Shown here: in pieces, positions 1-8,204 of the stretch
Position numbering within the stretch: position 1 is the stretch's first letter
How the letters are laid out: the number at the start of each line of letters is the position of its first letter
Assembly: GCA_030691545.1 (NCBI GenBank)
Contig: JAUYEE010000293.1
Coordinates: 1-41,326 of the forward strand
Direction: 5' to 3'
Length of the DNA stretch: 41,326 bases
Source of the DNA: a bacterium
Lineage (GTDB): Bacteria; Auribacterota; JABMQX01
Position numbers and translations under genes: made by a program
Notes under the pieces: model-generated
Told to the model about the DNA's origin: nothing
The model's input: only the letters and a program-made list of their open reading frames with translations
Database searches by the model: none

Positions 1-1058
1 CCGTGTCCGATGGTGTAGTAATCGCGCACCTCGAGGGAATCCACGACGACCTTGAGCGTGTCGTAGTAGGACTTCCGGAGTTGGTCGGCGCGGCGGTCAA
101 GCTCGGCGAGGTAACGAGCGTTCTTGACGGCGATGGCAGCGGGCGCGGAGATCGCCGCGAGGAGCTGAAGGCCTTGCGCATCGAATTTCTCAACGCGGCC
201 GACAGTATCCAGGTAGAGAATCCCCTGAAGCTCGCCGTCGTGCAACATCGGCACGCACATGGCAGAGCGAATGCCGTGAAGAGATATGCTCTCGCTGCCG
301 CGAAAACGCGCATCGTGCGGAGCGTCCACCGTGAGAATCGCCTTCGCTTCGTCGGCGGCTCTTTTCAGAAGGGTTCGGCTCACTACAATGCTATTCGCCG
401 AGGAGATGCCCTTCACCTTCTCCGCGACGGGGTGGAATTCCCCTGCCTCTTCGTCTCGCGTGAAGATAACCCCACGGTGCGCCGGGATGACCTCGAAGAC
501 ATAGTCCAAAATTTTCCCGAAAAGGGATGCCAGGTCCCGTTCGAGAGCGAAGCTCTCCGTCGCTTTGACCAATACCAGATACGCAAGGCGAAGGGCGCCC
601 CCTTCCCGGTTAGCCGCTGCATCGGCTGAAAGCTCGCCAGCAGCAGCGGCAGCCACACGGAGTTCCGTAGCGATGGTCAGCTCCGACTCCCGGACTTCCA
701 CGAGGGTCGCGGCAGGGCTTTGAGGGTAACCGGGCGTGTCCTTGATGATGACGTCGAATACGAATTCCCCGATAGAAATGCGGTCACCGGTGCGGAGGAC
801 GCGCACCTGCACAGGCTCGCCATTGACCCTCGTGCCATTTCGGCTGCCGAGGTCGGTCAAAACGAGTCCTTCTTCCCGCTCCTCGATGACCACGTGGTGG
901 CGGGAGACCAGTGCTCCGGGCAGTGGAACGTCGTTTGTGGGAGCGCGGCCGAGGGACAGCCGCCTCCCGAAGGGGAATGTTTGGCCGGCCAGTTTTCCCG
1001 TTCTGCCCACTAACAGCGCATCGCGCACAGTACGCACCTCCCGGCTCAATGGACCCAT
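1..1058 (-). CDS. FHA-GAF-(HD-GYP) signalling protein, 3' end cut by window
   Basis: The gene runs off the left edge, so only the first 350 or so residues are visible. Residues 20-105 form an FHA domain (GR at 37-38, SRHH at 52-55, GSRNGT at 71-76), which by family knowledge binds phosphothreonine. A GAF domain follows, with FALERDLASLFGKIL early and VPMLHDGELQGILYLD late. The last visible stretch, VVDSLEVRDYYTIGH, matches the start of HD-GYP domains (LxxALExRDxYTxGH), so the missing part is probably a cyclic-di-GMP phosphodiesterase. The ATG at 1058 is the last in-frame start before the FHA domain; the frame stays open upstream into a repeat, and the ribosome site (GGAA) is weak. It lies 170 bp downstream of the sigma-54 activator on the same strand, which has the same FHA-GAF front end, so the two may be co-transcribed and answer the same kinase. 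Confidence 0.75.
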   Translation of the reverse strand, partial: MGPLSREVRTVRDALLVGRTGKLAGQTFPFGRRLSLGRAPTNDVPLPGALVSRHHVVIEEREEGLVLTDLGSRNGTRVNGEPVQVRVLRTGDRISIGEFVFDVIIKDTPGYPQSPAATLVEVRESELTIATELRVAAAAAGELSADAAANREGGALRLAYLVLVKATESFALERDLASLFGKILDYVFEVIPAHRGVIFTRDEEAGEFHPVAEKVKGISSANSIVVSRTLLKRAADEAKAILTVDAPHDARFRGSESISLHGIRSAMCVPMLHDGELQGILYLDTVGRVEKFDAQGLQLLAAISAPAAIAVKNARYLAELDRRADQLRKSYYDTLKVVVDSLEVRDYYTIGH

Positions 1059-1228
1059 TTCCGGGGTGGCATGGGCATCTTGCCCATGATCCCACGGGCG
1101 AGCCTTCACGGACAGGGCCGCCTCCGCACACTCTGCAGTTCCATCCTCCCCTCCATCCTGTCCATCGTGCAATCCTGTCAAAATCTCTTCGCTGTCTCTT
1201 CAACCTCCCGGACAGAATCCGCCGCATT
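1059..1228. repeat. Short gap with R1 hairpin (1068-1099)
   Basis: The gap between the two FHA-GAF genes holds a perfect R1 hairpin, ATGGGCA-TCT-TGCCCAT at 1071-1087, with the tail ATCCCACGGGC. The same 32-bp unit recurs at 3317-3347 and 39656-39687. The rest, with CCATCCTGTCCATCGTGC-type sequence, is low complexity and has no coding signal. The hairpin could fold in the mRNA joining the two genes; that is inference. Confidence 0.7.
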
Positions 1229-3220
1229 TTATCTCAAATTCAGGTTCTTCATGATCTTGGAGAGATAGGACTGCTGGATGCCTAATTTCTTCGCCGCGTC
1301 GGTCTGCTTGTTTGCGGACTCCGCGAGGGTCTTGCGAACCAGTTTCGTTTTGAAGTTCTTGATGATGGTGTGGTAGTCAGACCCCTCGAAAAGGTCCCCC
1401 GGGCCTTCTCCTTTCAGAGCCGCAGGCAGATCAGCCGCTCTGAGGACACCATCATCGCCGGAGATGATGAGGCGGCGGATCGCGTTCTCCAGTTGCCGGA
1501 CGTTGCCCGGCCAGTCGTACTCCATCAGCACCCCCATTAAACCGTCCTCGAGAGTGATTGTTTCCGCAAAGGACTCCCCTCGATGACGCTCAACGAAAAA
1601 CTCGACGAACTCAGGGATTTCATCTTTTCGTTCCCGGAGGGGCGGGACGGTGATTTCACAGACGTTGAGACGGTTGAGGAGGTCCCGCCGGAACGTCCCT
1701 TTTTCAACCGCGGTGAACAGGTCCGTGTTCGTAGCGGTGACGATCCGGACGTCCACCTTGATGTTCTCGTTCCCGCCGATTCTCTGGAACTCGTACTCCT
1801 GCAACACCCGCAGGAGATTGGACTGAATTTCCAGGTCGAGGTTCGCAATTTCGTCAAAGAAGACTGTCCCCCCGCTGGCGATCTCAAGCTTTCCGATTTT
1901 CCGGGCGTTCGCTCCTGTGAAAGCTCCTTTCTCGTAACCGAAAAGCTCCGAGTTAATCAGTTCCTTCGTGAACAACCCGCAATCCACCGCGACAAAGGGC
2001 TTGGCGCTCCGCCTACTCCAGAGGTGGATGGACCGCGCGAGAATTTCCTTGCCCGTCCCCGTTTCCCCCGTCAGAAGAATCGGGGCGTCCGACAGGGCAA
2101 ACCTTCTTGCGCGCGAGAGCATTTTCTGCACGACCTCGCTTGAGCCCACAAATCGGTAGTGCTCCTCAACCTGACGGGAAAGAACGTCACAATCGGCTTT
2201 CAGGCGGGAATAAGTCACCACGGCGGAAAGAGCGCTGGCGAGCTGCCCGGCGATGGTCTGAACCAGCCGAAGGTCATCCTGGCTGAACGCTCTCTCCCGG
2301 GTCAAATTGTCGAGGTGAAGAACCCCGAGGACCTCCCCTGGCCGTTCGGGTGGATGCGGTGCCGACGCGCGCGCCACGGGCTGGGCGGAGACCGAGGCCT
2401 GGGAGCCGACGCGGGCAGGCTTGCCAACAACTAACGGCACGGTAATCATCGAGAGAATGTTCTGGTCGCGGACGCTTTTGCTGCGCTCGAACCGCGTGTC
2501 CGCGAGAACATTGTTGGCGAGGATGGCTTTTCTGTCGCGAACTACCGTCTCGAGAACCTTCCGACTGAAGGGGACTTCAGGAGCGGGACGCGTCCGATCC
2601 TTCTGGTGAGAGGAACGGATTTGCAGCGGTTTGCCGGGCTCCTCTCGCAGCAGAAGAAAGCACCGTTCGGCAGGCATGACCGCGAAGAGCTTCGCCGAAA
2701 CCTTCGCCATGATGTCATCCACAGAGTAGAGACCCGAGGTGATCTCAGTCATGTCGAGAAGCAGCTCGAGCCGACGGCGAAGCACCGTGGGCGTGCTCTC
2801 TTTGTCAACCGGTTCCTTATCCTGCTCGACCACGGAGAGCCGGTGGCTGCCCATTTTCTCGATGCTCTGCCAGCCAGCGGGGAGCGTGATTTCTTCGTCC
2901 CCGATCGGGACCGGGCGGCGTTCTGTTGGAAGCTTCTCAAGGAACCTCAACGAGAAGTCGCCAATAGTAATGAGATCATTATGCTTCAGAGGGCTTCGCT
3001 GAACCTCCTTCCCGTTGACGTGCGTGTGGTTGAGGCTTCCCTTGTCGCGGATGGTGCATTTGTTTGCCTCCATGCGAATCTCCGCGTGCTCGCGCGACAC
3101 GCTCGCGTCTTTCAGGGCGACGTCGCAGACATCGGATTTCCTTCCGATGACCGTGGTCGGCTTCTCCAGTTCGTGCGTGACCAATTCACCTTGTTTGTCG
3201 TTATAGACCAGCCAGGGCAT
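1229..3220 (-). CDS. FHA-GAF sigma-54-dependent transcriptional activator
   Basis: 663 residues. Domains in order: FHA (about 15-95; GR at 26-27, SREH at 42-45), GAF (about 150-335), AAA+ sigma-54 interaction domain (355-600) and a Fis-type helix-turn-helix at the end (LAESANKQTDAAKKLGIQQ). The AAA+ core is intact: Walker A GETGTGKE at 385-392, the sigma-54 contact loop GAFTGA at 432-437, Walker B FFDE at 454-457. Such proteins use ATP to open promoters held by sigma-54 RNA polymerase. The FHA domain implies control by phosphothreonine binding instead of a two-component receiver. The ATG at 3220 has a strong GGAGGG ribosome site; the open frame upstream is repeat sequence. A divergent Ser/Thr kinase with a candidate sigma-54 promoter lies next door. 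Residues 267-296, inside the GAF domain, are encoded by an 86-bp R3 element. Confidence 0.93.
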   Translation of the reverse strand: MPWLVYNDKQGELVTHELEKPTTVIGRKSDVCDVALKDASVSREHAEIRMEANKCTIRDKGSLNHTHVNGKEVQRSPLKHNDLITIGDFSLRFLEKLPTERRPVPIGDEEITLPAGWQSIEKMGSHRLSVVEQDKEPVDKESTPTVLRRRLELLLDMTEITSGLYSVDDIMAKVSAKLFAVMPAERCFLLLREEPGKPLQIRSSHQKDRTRPAPEVPFSRKVLETVVRDRKAILANNVLADTRFERSKSVRDQNILSMITVPLVVGKPARVGSQASVSAQPVARASAPHPPERPGEVLGVLHLDNLTRERAFSQDDLRLVQTIAGQLASALSAVVTYSRLKADCDVLSRQVEEHYRFVGSSEVVQKMLSRARRFALSDAPILLTGETGTGKEILARSIHLWSRRSAKPFVAVDCGLFTKELINSELFGYEKGAFTGANARKIGKLEIASGGTVFFDEIANLDLEIQSNLLRVLQEYEFQRIGGNENIKVDVRIVTATNTDLFTAVEKGTFRRDLLNRLNVCEITVPPLRERKDEIPEFVEFFVERHRGESFAETITLEDGLMGVLMEYDWPGNVRQLENAIRRLIISGDDGVLRAADLPAALKGEGPGDLFEGSDYHTIIKNFKTKLVRKTLAESANKQTDAAKKLGIQQSYLSKIMKNLNLR
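2335..2420 (-). repeat. R3 86-bp element inside the activator's GAF domain
   Basis: Read on the minus strand it starts GCCTGCCCG and ends CGGCCAGGGG, exactly 86 bp, as in the other R3 copies. It encodes about residues 267-296 (from KPARVGSQ to PPERPGE), a Pro/Ala/Arg-rich stretch between the GAF strand ITVPLV and the next strand EVLGVLHLDN. The reading frame is intact on both sides. No R1 arms flank this copy. Confidence 0.8.
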
Positions 3221-3283
3221 TCTCTCCCTCCGAGACGTGATGAACGAGACACCGGGCATTCTTCCGCGAGCACCCCGCCTGAC

Positions 3284-3347
3284 CGTAGCGCAGGCGTCCT
3301 CGCCTGCAATTCGTGTGGCATCGGCATCTTGCCCATCATCCCACGGC
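3284..3347. repeat. Two R1 hairpin elements
   Basis: At 3284-3312, GTAGCGCAGGCG and CGCCTGC form a hairpin like those at 20661, 33979, 39573 and 41145. At 3317-3347 is the GGCATCTTGCC type, matching 1068-1099 and 39656-39687 apart from G-to-C changes in the outer stem. Both lie in the leader of the activator gene. Confidence 0.7.
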
Positions 3348-3398
3348 CGAGACGCCAGCGCCACTTCTCTCCACGCCCGTTGCGATGCTCGAGCAAGA

Positions 3399-3427
3399 TT
3401 CATACCGCCAAACCTGTGGTAAGTCAA
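3399..3427 (-). promoter_or_regulatory. Candidate sigma-70 promoter of the activator gene
   Basis: On the minus strand TTGACT (3427-3422) and TATGAA (3404-3399) are separated by exactly 17 bp, a good match to -35/-10 spacing. Transcription would begin near 3392, giving a leader of about 170 nt that carries the R1 hairpins. A weaker GG-N10-GC match overlaps the -10 box. Confidence 0.45.
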
Positions 3428-3578
3428 GAAATCATTCCAAATAGATATAATTGGGCGAGGGCAAGACGGAAGAAGACAGCTAAAGGCAGACGGAGCCGGC
3501 CTACCACAGATCACCGTATTGTCAAGGATAGACGTGGGTTATGGATTTGGACACAGGCACGTCAACCTCACAGAGATT

Positions 3579-3594
3579 TGGCACACAACTTGTA
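3579..3594 (+). promoter_or_regulatory. Candidate sigma-54 promoter of the kinase operon
   Basis: TGGCACA-CAAC-TTGTA matches the sigma-54 consensus TGGCACG-N4-TTGCW with correct spacing. It has two mismatches, one of them in the -12 GC (here GT). The predicted start is near 3605, leaving a leader of about 155 nt before the kinase ATG. Its position next to a divergent sigma-54 activator gene raises its credibility. Confidence 0.5.
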
Positions 3595-3759
3595 CCCATC
3601 GCCAGCGTGTCGCTAAGCGCCCTGATGCAGCGCCTCTGCACTGCGACGAGAGGCGGGCAAAGAGAAAGCGAACAAAAATAGCAAGTCACACGGCACTGTG
3701 CTATCATGAAAAGTTAAAGAAGATGACGAACCCACCGAAACAGGGTGGAGGAGCAGACC

Positions 3760-6129
3760 ATGAAGCCCCATGAGCGTGACCCCAAAGACACGGTTTCAGA
3801 AGATATGCAAACCGAGTATTCTCCGCCTCCGACGGGAATGGCGAGCGGTGAACGCACCAAGACGGAGACCGCGGAAGAGACACGTGAAAGGGAAGTGCCG
3901 CCGGAGCTCGACTACCTCATTCTGGGGAAGTACCGCCTCGTGAAGATGCTGGGAAAGGGGGGAATGGGGGAAATCTATCTCGCGGAACACACGGAACTGC
4001 GGAAGCTCGTGGCGATCAAAATCATCAGCGAACAACTGATGCACAGTCCTCAGTTCACGAGCCTGTTCAAGCGGGAGGCTCGCTCCGCGGCAAGACTCCA
4101 GCACCCCTACATCGCTCGCGTCTTCGACTATGGGGAGGAGAAAGGCAAGTGCTTTTACGTGATGGATTACATCCAGGGGCAGTCGCTGGCGGACATCATT
4201 GATACGTCTGGGCGGTTCCCCCTCAAAAAGGCGCTTGAGATTTTCCGGCAGATGCTCGAGGCGCTCGACCATGCCCACCAGGCCGGAATCATCCACCGGG
4301 ACATCAAGCCCAGCAATATTCTGATTGATGAATCCGGCGCCGTGAAACTCCTCGATTTCGGGCTGGCGCGGTCCGTTTACGCCGAAGATAGCCTGACGGC
4401 AGTGGGACAAAGCCCTGGTGGAACGCCAAGCTACACCTCGCCTGAACAAAGACGCGGGGACCCGACCGACGCGCGCACGGATATATACTCCGCCGGGGTC
4501 ACGATGTTTGAGATGCTTACCGGCGCGCTCCCGCGCGACGTCGCATCTCCCCGGGAACGGCTGTCGTCGGCCCTCAATAAGACAATCAATCCGCTTCAAA
4601 AAGTGCGCGCTTCTCAGGCAATCAATGTGGTGATGAAATGCCTCGCCGAACCCGGCGAGAGGTACAAGACCGCCCAAGAGGTGTTGGCGGATGTGCGGCG
4701 CATCGAGCGGGGAATGCAACAGCAGCGGTGGGTGATAAGGAGCGCGGCGGGGGCCGTTGCGGCGGCGGCTGCGGCTGTCATTGTCGTGTTGGCATTGACG
4801 CCGCCGAAGTTGCAGGCGACCGACGCGGTCAAATACCTCGAAGAAGACAAGTTCTCCAGGGCAGCGAAGCTCTTCGCCGAAATGACGCGGAAGAATCCGT
4901 CCGACGTCAAGAGCCGATACGGGTTGGGGCTTTCATACGTGGGCCTGGGTGAACTCGAAAGGGCGAAGGTCGAGTTCGAGAAAATCGCGACTTCGGCCGG
5001 CCAAGACACAACAGCCGACGAGGAAGGGCTGGCTCGCGTGGCCTACGCGAGCAGCGACGAGGACGAAGCGCTGAGGATTTGCCAGGAGGCGATTGACACC
5101 GGAAAGGAGCATACGCTCGTCCACGTCACTCTCGGTGACATCCACCGCCTGAGAAATCAGCTCGACCAGGCGGTTGAGGAATATCAGAAAGCTCTGGCCC
5201 GCAAGCCGATGTTCTCCTATCAGCTCGCGGAGGCTTACGCGGGACTGGGATACGTCCTGATGAAGAAGGGTGACTACGACAAAGCGATGGAAGCCGTCAA
5301 GAACGCCGAGGAGAAGAAATCTGGCGATGACGTCTCCGCATTCTTGAGGGAGGAGATCGCCCGGAAAACCGATGCCGCGCGGCAGGAGCGAATCGGCGAC
5401 TTAGTGGACGAGCTGATCAAACAGGCAGAGCGAACGCAGCAGACGCCCCCCGCTGATACCTATGAGTCCAGACCTGTGGCCGTGGCCATTCTCGACTTGA
5501 AGCGGACGGGCCTGGCCCTTGACAGGGCGGGCGAATACGAGATGCTCATGTTCCATCTCAGCCGAGCCTTACAGGAGGGCAGACGAGTTACGGTCGTGGA
5601 GAGAGAAGTCCTCGAGGCGTTGTTGACGGAGTTGCGGCTGGGGACGACGGACCTGGCAGACCCAAGCGCAGCGCTCAGGCTAGGGAAGTTCCTTCCCGCG
5701 GGTTTGATCGTCGCCGGAACGCTCAGGGGCGAGAAGGGCCGGTTCGGCGTGGACCTTCGGCTTGTGGAAACGGAGACATCCGGGCTAAAAAAGATGCTCT
5801 CTCAGGAGCGACAGGGAGACGAGACCACTGTCGAATTTGCCGAGCGCCTGGCGAAGCGGCTGACGAACGAAGTGAGACAGCTCTATCCCCTCAAAGCGCG
5901 GATCCTGAAGGTGGACGCGAAGGAGGCGACCTTAAACATCGGCTCGAAACACGGTCTGGCGACGCGCACGGAAATGAATATCGTCGAGCTTCCCGAGAAG
6001 AAGGAAATCGGGAAACTCATCGTGAGGCAGGTCAAGGAGGAGTCGGCGCTGGCGGACATCGTCGAGGTAACAGGACAGGTTTTGCCTGAGATGGGCGCCG
6101 AAGAGACTGTCGGGAAGAGCAAACAATGA
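3760..6129 (+). CDS. Membrane Ser/Thr protein kinase with TPR and CsgG-like domains
   Basis: 789 residues. The kinase domain (about 58-320) is complete: glycine loop GKGGMG at 65-70, ATP lysine in AIKII (K87), HRDIKPSN with catalytic D181, DFG at 199-201, SPEQ in the activation segment. A hydrophobic segment at about 324-347 should span the inner membrane, leaving TPR-like helices (350-590) and a CsgG-like domain (about 600-789) outside the cytoplasm. The ATG at 3760 follows GGTGGAGGAG at good spacing; the in-frame GTG at 3745 is less likely. The stop overlaps the next start (ATGA). The CsgG-like part contains VERE...LLTELRLG...LAD..AALRLG and VDLRLVETETS, nearly repeated in the next gene. 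It probably phosphorylates FHA-bound partners encoded nearby; that role is inferred. Confidence 0.9.
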   Translation: MKPHERDPKDTVSEDMQTEYSPPPTGMASGERTKTETAEETREREVPPELDYLILGKYRLVKMLGKGGMGEIYLAEHTELRKLVAIKIISEQLMHSPQFTSLFKREARSAARLQHPYIARVFDYGEEKGKCFYVMDYIQGQSLADIIDTSGRFPLKKALEIFRQMLEALDHAHQAGIIHRDIKPSNILIDESGAVKLLDFGLARSVYAEDSLTAVGQSPGGTPSYTSPEQRRGDPTDARTDIYSAGVTMFEMLTGALPRDVASPRERLSSALNKTINPLQKVRASQAINVVMKCLAEPGERYKTAQEVLADVRRIERGMQQQRWVIRSAAGAVAAAAAAVIVVLALTPPKLQATDAVKYLEEDKFSRAAKLFAEMTRKNPSDVKSRYGLGLSYVGLGELERAKVEFEKIATSAGQDTTADEEGLARVAYASSDEDEALRICQEAIDTGKEHTLVHVTLGDIHRLRNQLDQAVEEYQKALARKPMFSYQLAEAYAGLGYVLMKKGDYDKAMEAVKNAEEKKSGDDVSAFLREEIARKTDAARQERIGDLVDELIKQAERTQQTPPADTYESRPVAVAILDLKRTGLALDRAGEYEMLMFHLSRALQEGRRVTVVEREVLEALLTELRLGTTDLADPSAALRLGKFLPAGLIVAGTLRGEKGRFGVDLRLVETETSGLKKMLSQERQGDETTVEFAERLAKRLTNEVRQLYPLKARILKVDAKEATLNIGSKHGLATRTEMNIVELPEKKEIGKLIVRQVKEESALADIVEVTGQVLPEMGAEETVGKSKQ

Positions 6130-8153
6130 AACGCACTGGCCCCGCAAAAGAAAAAGTGCTGGCTGTCTGCCTGGCCGTGGTTCTGTCATGGCTGGGAGGA
6201 TGCACCTATACGTGGCGGCCCAACTGGTGGAATTTCTACGAGAGGGGGTTGCAGCGCTCTTCGGAAGGGCAATTGCAGGAAGCCGCCGAGGACTTCGAGA
6301 CCGCCGCAGGAGAAAAGGCGGGCGCAACGCTCCCTCGACCGAAAGATGCCCGCCGCGTCCGAACGTACGGAATGCACTTCATAGAAGACTATTTCCCTCA
6401 CCGAGAATTGGGAATCGCGTACTATCGAATGAAGCGTTTCGCGGAAGCGGAGCAGGAGCTCCTTGTCTCACTGGATCACACGCCTTCGGCAAAAGCAAAA
6501 GCATATCTGAACTTAGTTCGGGCAGAAATGCTGCGTGAAAAACCGGCCCAAGACGCTCCTCCCTCTCTAAGACTCAGCACGCCGGTCGGGCCGTACCTCA
6601 ACACAAGAACGGTCAAGCTCGCTGGCGTCGCTCGTTCCAAGAACCACGTATCGGCAATCCTGGTGAACGGACAGCGACTGTTCACTGAGCTGGCGGAGCA
6701 GGAAAGGGAATTTTCAACCGACCTGGAGCTAAAGCCCGGCAAGAACGAAGTAGTGGTCGAAGTCGTGGACCTCGTGCAAAAGTCCACGACGAAAACACTG
6801 TCCCTGAATGTGGACGTGCAGTACCCGACCGTGGCAATTGAGGATGTGGTCTGGAAAGACGCCGATACCGTCACGGTTCGGGGGACGGCGATGGACAACG
6901 CAGGCCTCTCACGATTGCTTGTGGAGGGAGAAGAGCAGCTCGTGGAAGAAGCTCCCACCGAGATGCCTTTCAGCGTGGATGCAGCATTGGAAGGCGCCGT
7001 GACAGTCGAGGTTTTGGATGTCGCGGGGAACCGCACACGCGCGGCGGTTCGCATCACGCAGGACATGCTTGAGTCGCCGAAGCCGGGCGCAGTTCGGCCG
7101 ATTCTCCTGGCGATGCTCCCATCCCAAGTCGTGGCGGACGGCGACGGAATCGGCGTTCTCCTCGCCGAAGGAGCAGCCGCCGGCGACGGAACGCCTCCGC
7201 TTATCTCGCTGCGCGACGTGACGGATGGGCGGATCATCTACGACGAAGAATTCATCTTCGAGGGATTCGCCCGCGATAACGGGCGGCTCGCAGTGCTATC
7301 GGTCAACGGAGAAGACCTTCTCGGAGCGAGAACCGGCGTGCTCGTGAAGTACTTCACGTACCGGGCAACTCTAAGGACTGGCGAGAACACATTCACCGTC
7401 GTGGGTGTGGACCGCGCTGGCAACCGGGCGGAAAAACGCTTCACGATTCTGCGAAGGATTCAAGAACCGCTCCAGGTCGCGGCGAGGCTCACGCTGGGAT
7501 TGCTGCCGCTTCAGCAAAACGGAGCGACGCTTTCGGCAACCAACCAGGTGTACGACTTACTCCTCGGGAGCTTTTTGGCTTCCGGGCGCTTCAATCTCGT
7601 GGAACGAGAAGAAGCAGCGTTCCAGGCAATTCTGACAGAGTTGAAGATAGGCAACTCGGAATTGGCGGACAAGACGACGGCCGTTCGCATCGGGCGGCTG
7701 AGAACCGCCGAGGGAATGCTCTACGGCAAGACCATCGAGGACGAGCAATCCATCACCGTGGACCTGTGGCTCGTGGACACGGAGACCTCCGAGATTCTCT
7801 TCTTCGCGGACGTGTACGGAGAGGACAAGACCCGCGACGAGCTGAAGTGGCTTGCGGATGGGCTGGTGTTGAAATTCAGGCAGCGATTCCCACTGGTCAA
7901 AGGAAAGATAACGGAAGTGACAGTCTCCGGTGTGTTCATAAACAATGGCTCAGCCGAGGGCATCTGGGCGGGGATGAAATACCTGGTTCTGAAAGAGGGC
8001 GAGGAACCGGGGTCGTTGAAGATGCGCGAAGTCAACGGAAGGGCCATGGAAGCTCGCGCTCGGACCGTCCAGAAGGACTCGTGCTTCGCGGAATATGCGG
8101 ACAAGAGCGCTGGTTCCGAGGTCCAGGTGAATGACCCGGCCATCACGAAATAG
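6126..8153 (+). CDS. Envelope lipoprotein with TPR-like and CsgG-like domains
   Basis: 675 residues. The N-terminus is a lipoprotein signal with lipobox LGGC (Cys26). Residues 35-140 look like TPR helices (YERGLQRSSEGQLQEAAEDF, ELGIAYYRMKRFAEAEQELL). The middle contains Ig-like or cadherin-like beta segments with repeated VxVxDxxGN turns (VEVLDVAGN, VVGVDRAGN). The C-terminal 220 residues are a CsgG-like domain paralogous to that of the upstream kinase: NLVEREEAAFQAILTEL, LADKTTAVRIG, VDLWLVDTETS. CsgG itself is an outer-membrane secretion pore; soluble relatives are common in envelope proteins of unknown role, so no pore should be assumed. Translation is coupled to the kinase through the ATGA overlap. 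It may form a ligand or partner for the kinase's periplasmic part. Confidence 0.8.
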   Translation: MKRTGPAKEKVLAVCLAVVLSWLGGCTYTWRPNWWNFYERGLQRSSEGQLQEAAEDFETAAGEKAGATLPRPKDARRVRTYGMHFIEDYFPHRELGIAYYRMKRFAEAEQELLVSLDHTPSAKAKAYLNLVRAEMLREKPAQDAPPSLRLSTPVGPYLNTRTVKLAGVARSKNHVSAILVNGQRLFTELAEQEREFSTDLELKPGKNEVVVEVVDLVQKSTTKTLSLNVDVQYPTVAIEDVVWKDADTVTVRGTAMDNAGLSRLLVEGEEQLVEEAPTEMPFSVDAALEGAVTVEVLDVAGNRTRAAVRITQDMLESPKPGAVRPILLAMLPSQVVADGDGIGVLLAEGAAAGDGTPPLISLRDVTDGRIIYDEEFIFEGFARDNGRLAVLSVNGEDLLGARTGVLVKYFTYRATLRTGENTFTVVGVDRAGNRAEKRFTILRRIQEPLQVAARLTLGLLPLQQNGATLSATNQVYDLLLGSFLASGRFNLVEREEAAFQAILTELKIGNSELADKTTAVRIGRLRTAEGMLYGKTIEDEQSITVDLWLVDTETSEILFFADVYGEDKTRDELKWLADGLVLKFRQRFPLVKGKITEVTVSGVFINNGSAEGIWAGMKYLVLKEGEEPGSLKMREVNGRAMEARARTVQKDSCFAEYADKSAGSEVQVNDPAITK

Positions 8154-8204
8154 AGCATTTGGAGTTCACAGGGTTTCTGTCGCTACCGCGCGAAAGGTCA
8201 AAAC

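Larger units (their letters stand above)
3221..3759. other. Divergent intergenic control region, activator / kinase operon
   Basis: 539 bp between divergent starts. The activator side has R1 hairpins at 3284-3347 (GCAGGCG...CGCCTGC and GGCA-TCT-TGCC types). Further right lie a sigma-70-like promoter facing left and a sigma-54-like promoter facing right. Two 8-bp arms form an inverted repeat, CTGTGGTA at 3414-3421 and TACCACAG at 3502-3509. They would lie about 190 and 100 bp before the sigma-54 start, a distance typical for activator sites. I see no credible small gene here. Confidence 0.6.

Noticed and set aside
3221..3514. Longer start for the sigma-54 activator
   Set aside because: The extension is repeat sequence, while the ATG at 3220 has a strong GGAGGG site directly before the FHA domain.
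2606..3616. 336-residue open frame on the plus strand
   Set aside because: It lies opposite the activator gene, with no domain or ribosome site, and is the reverse-frame shadow of GC-rich coding DNA.
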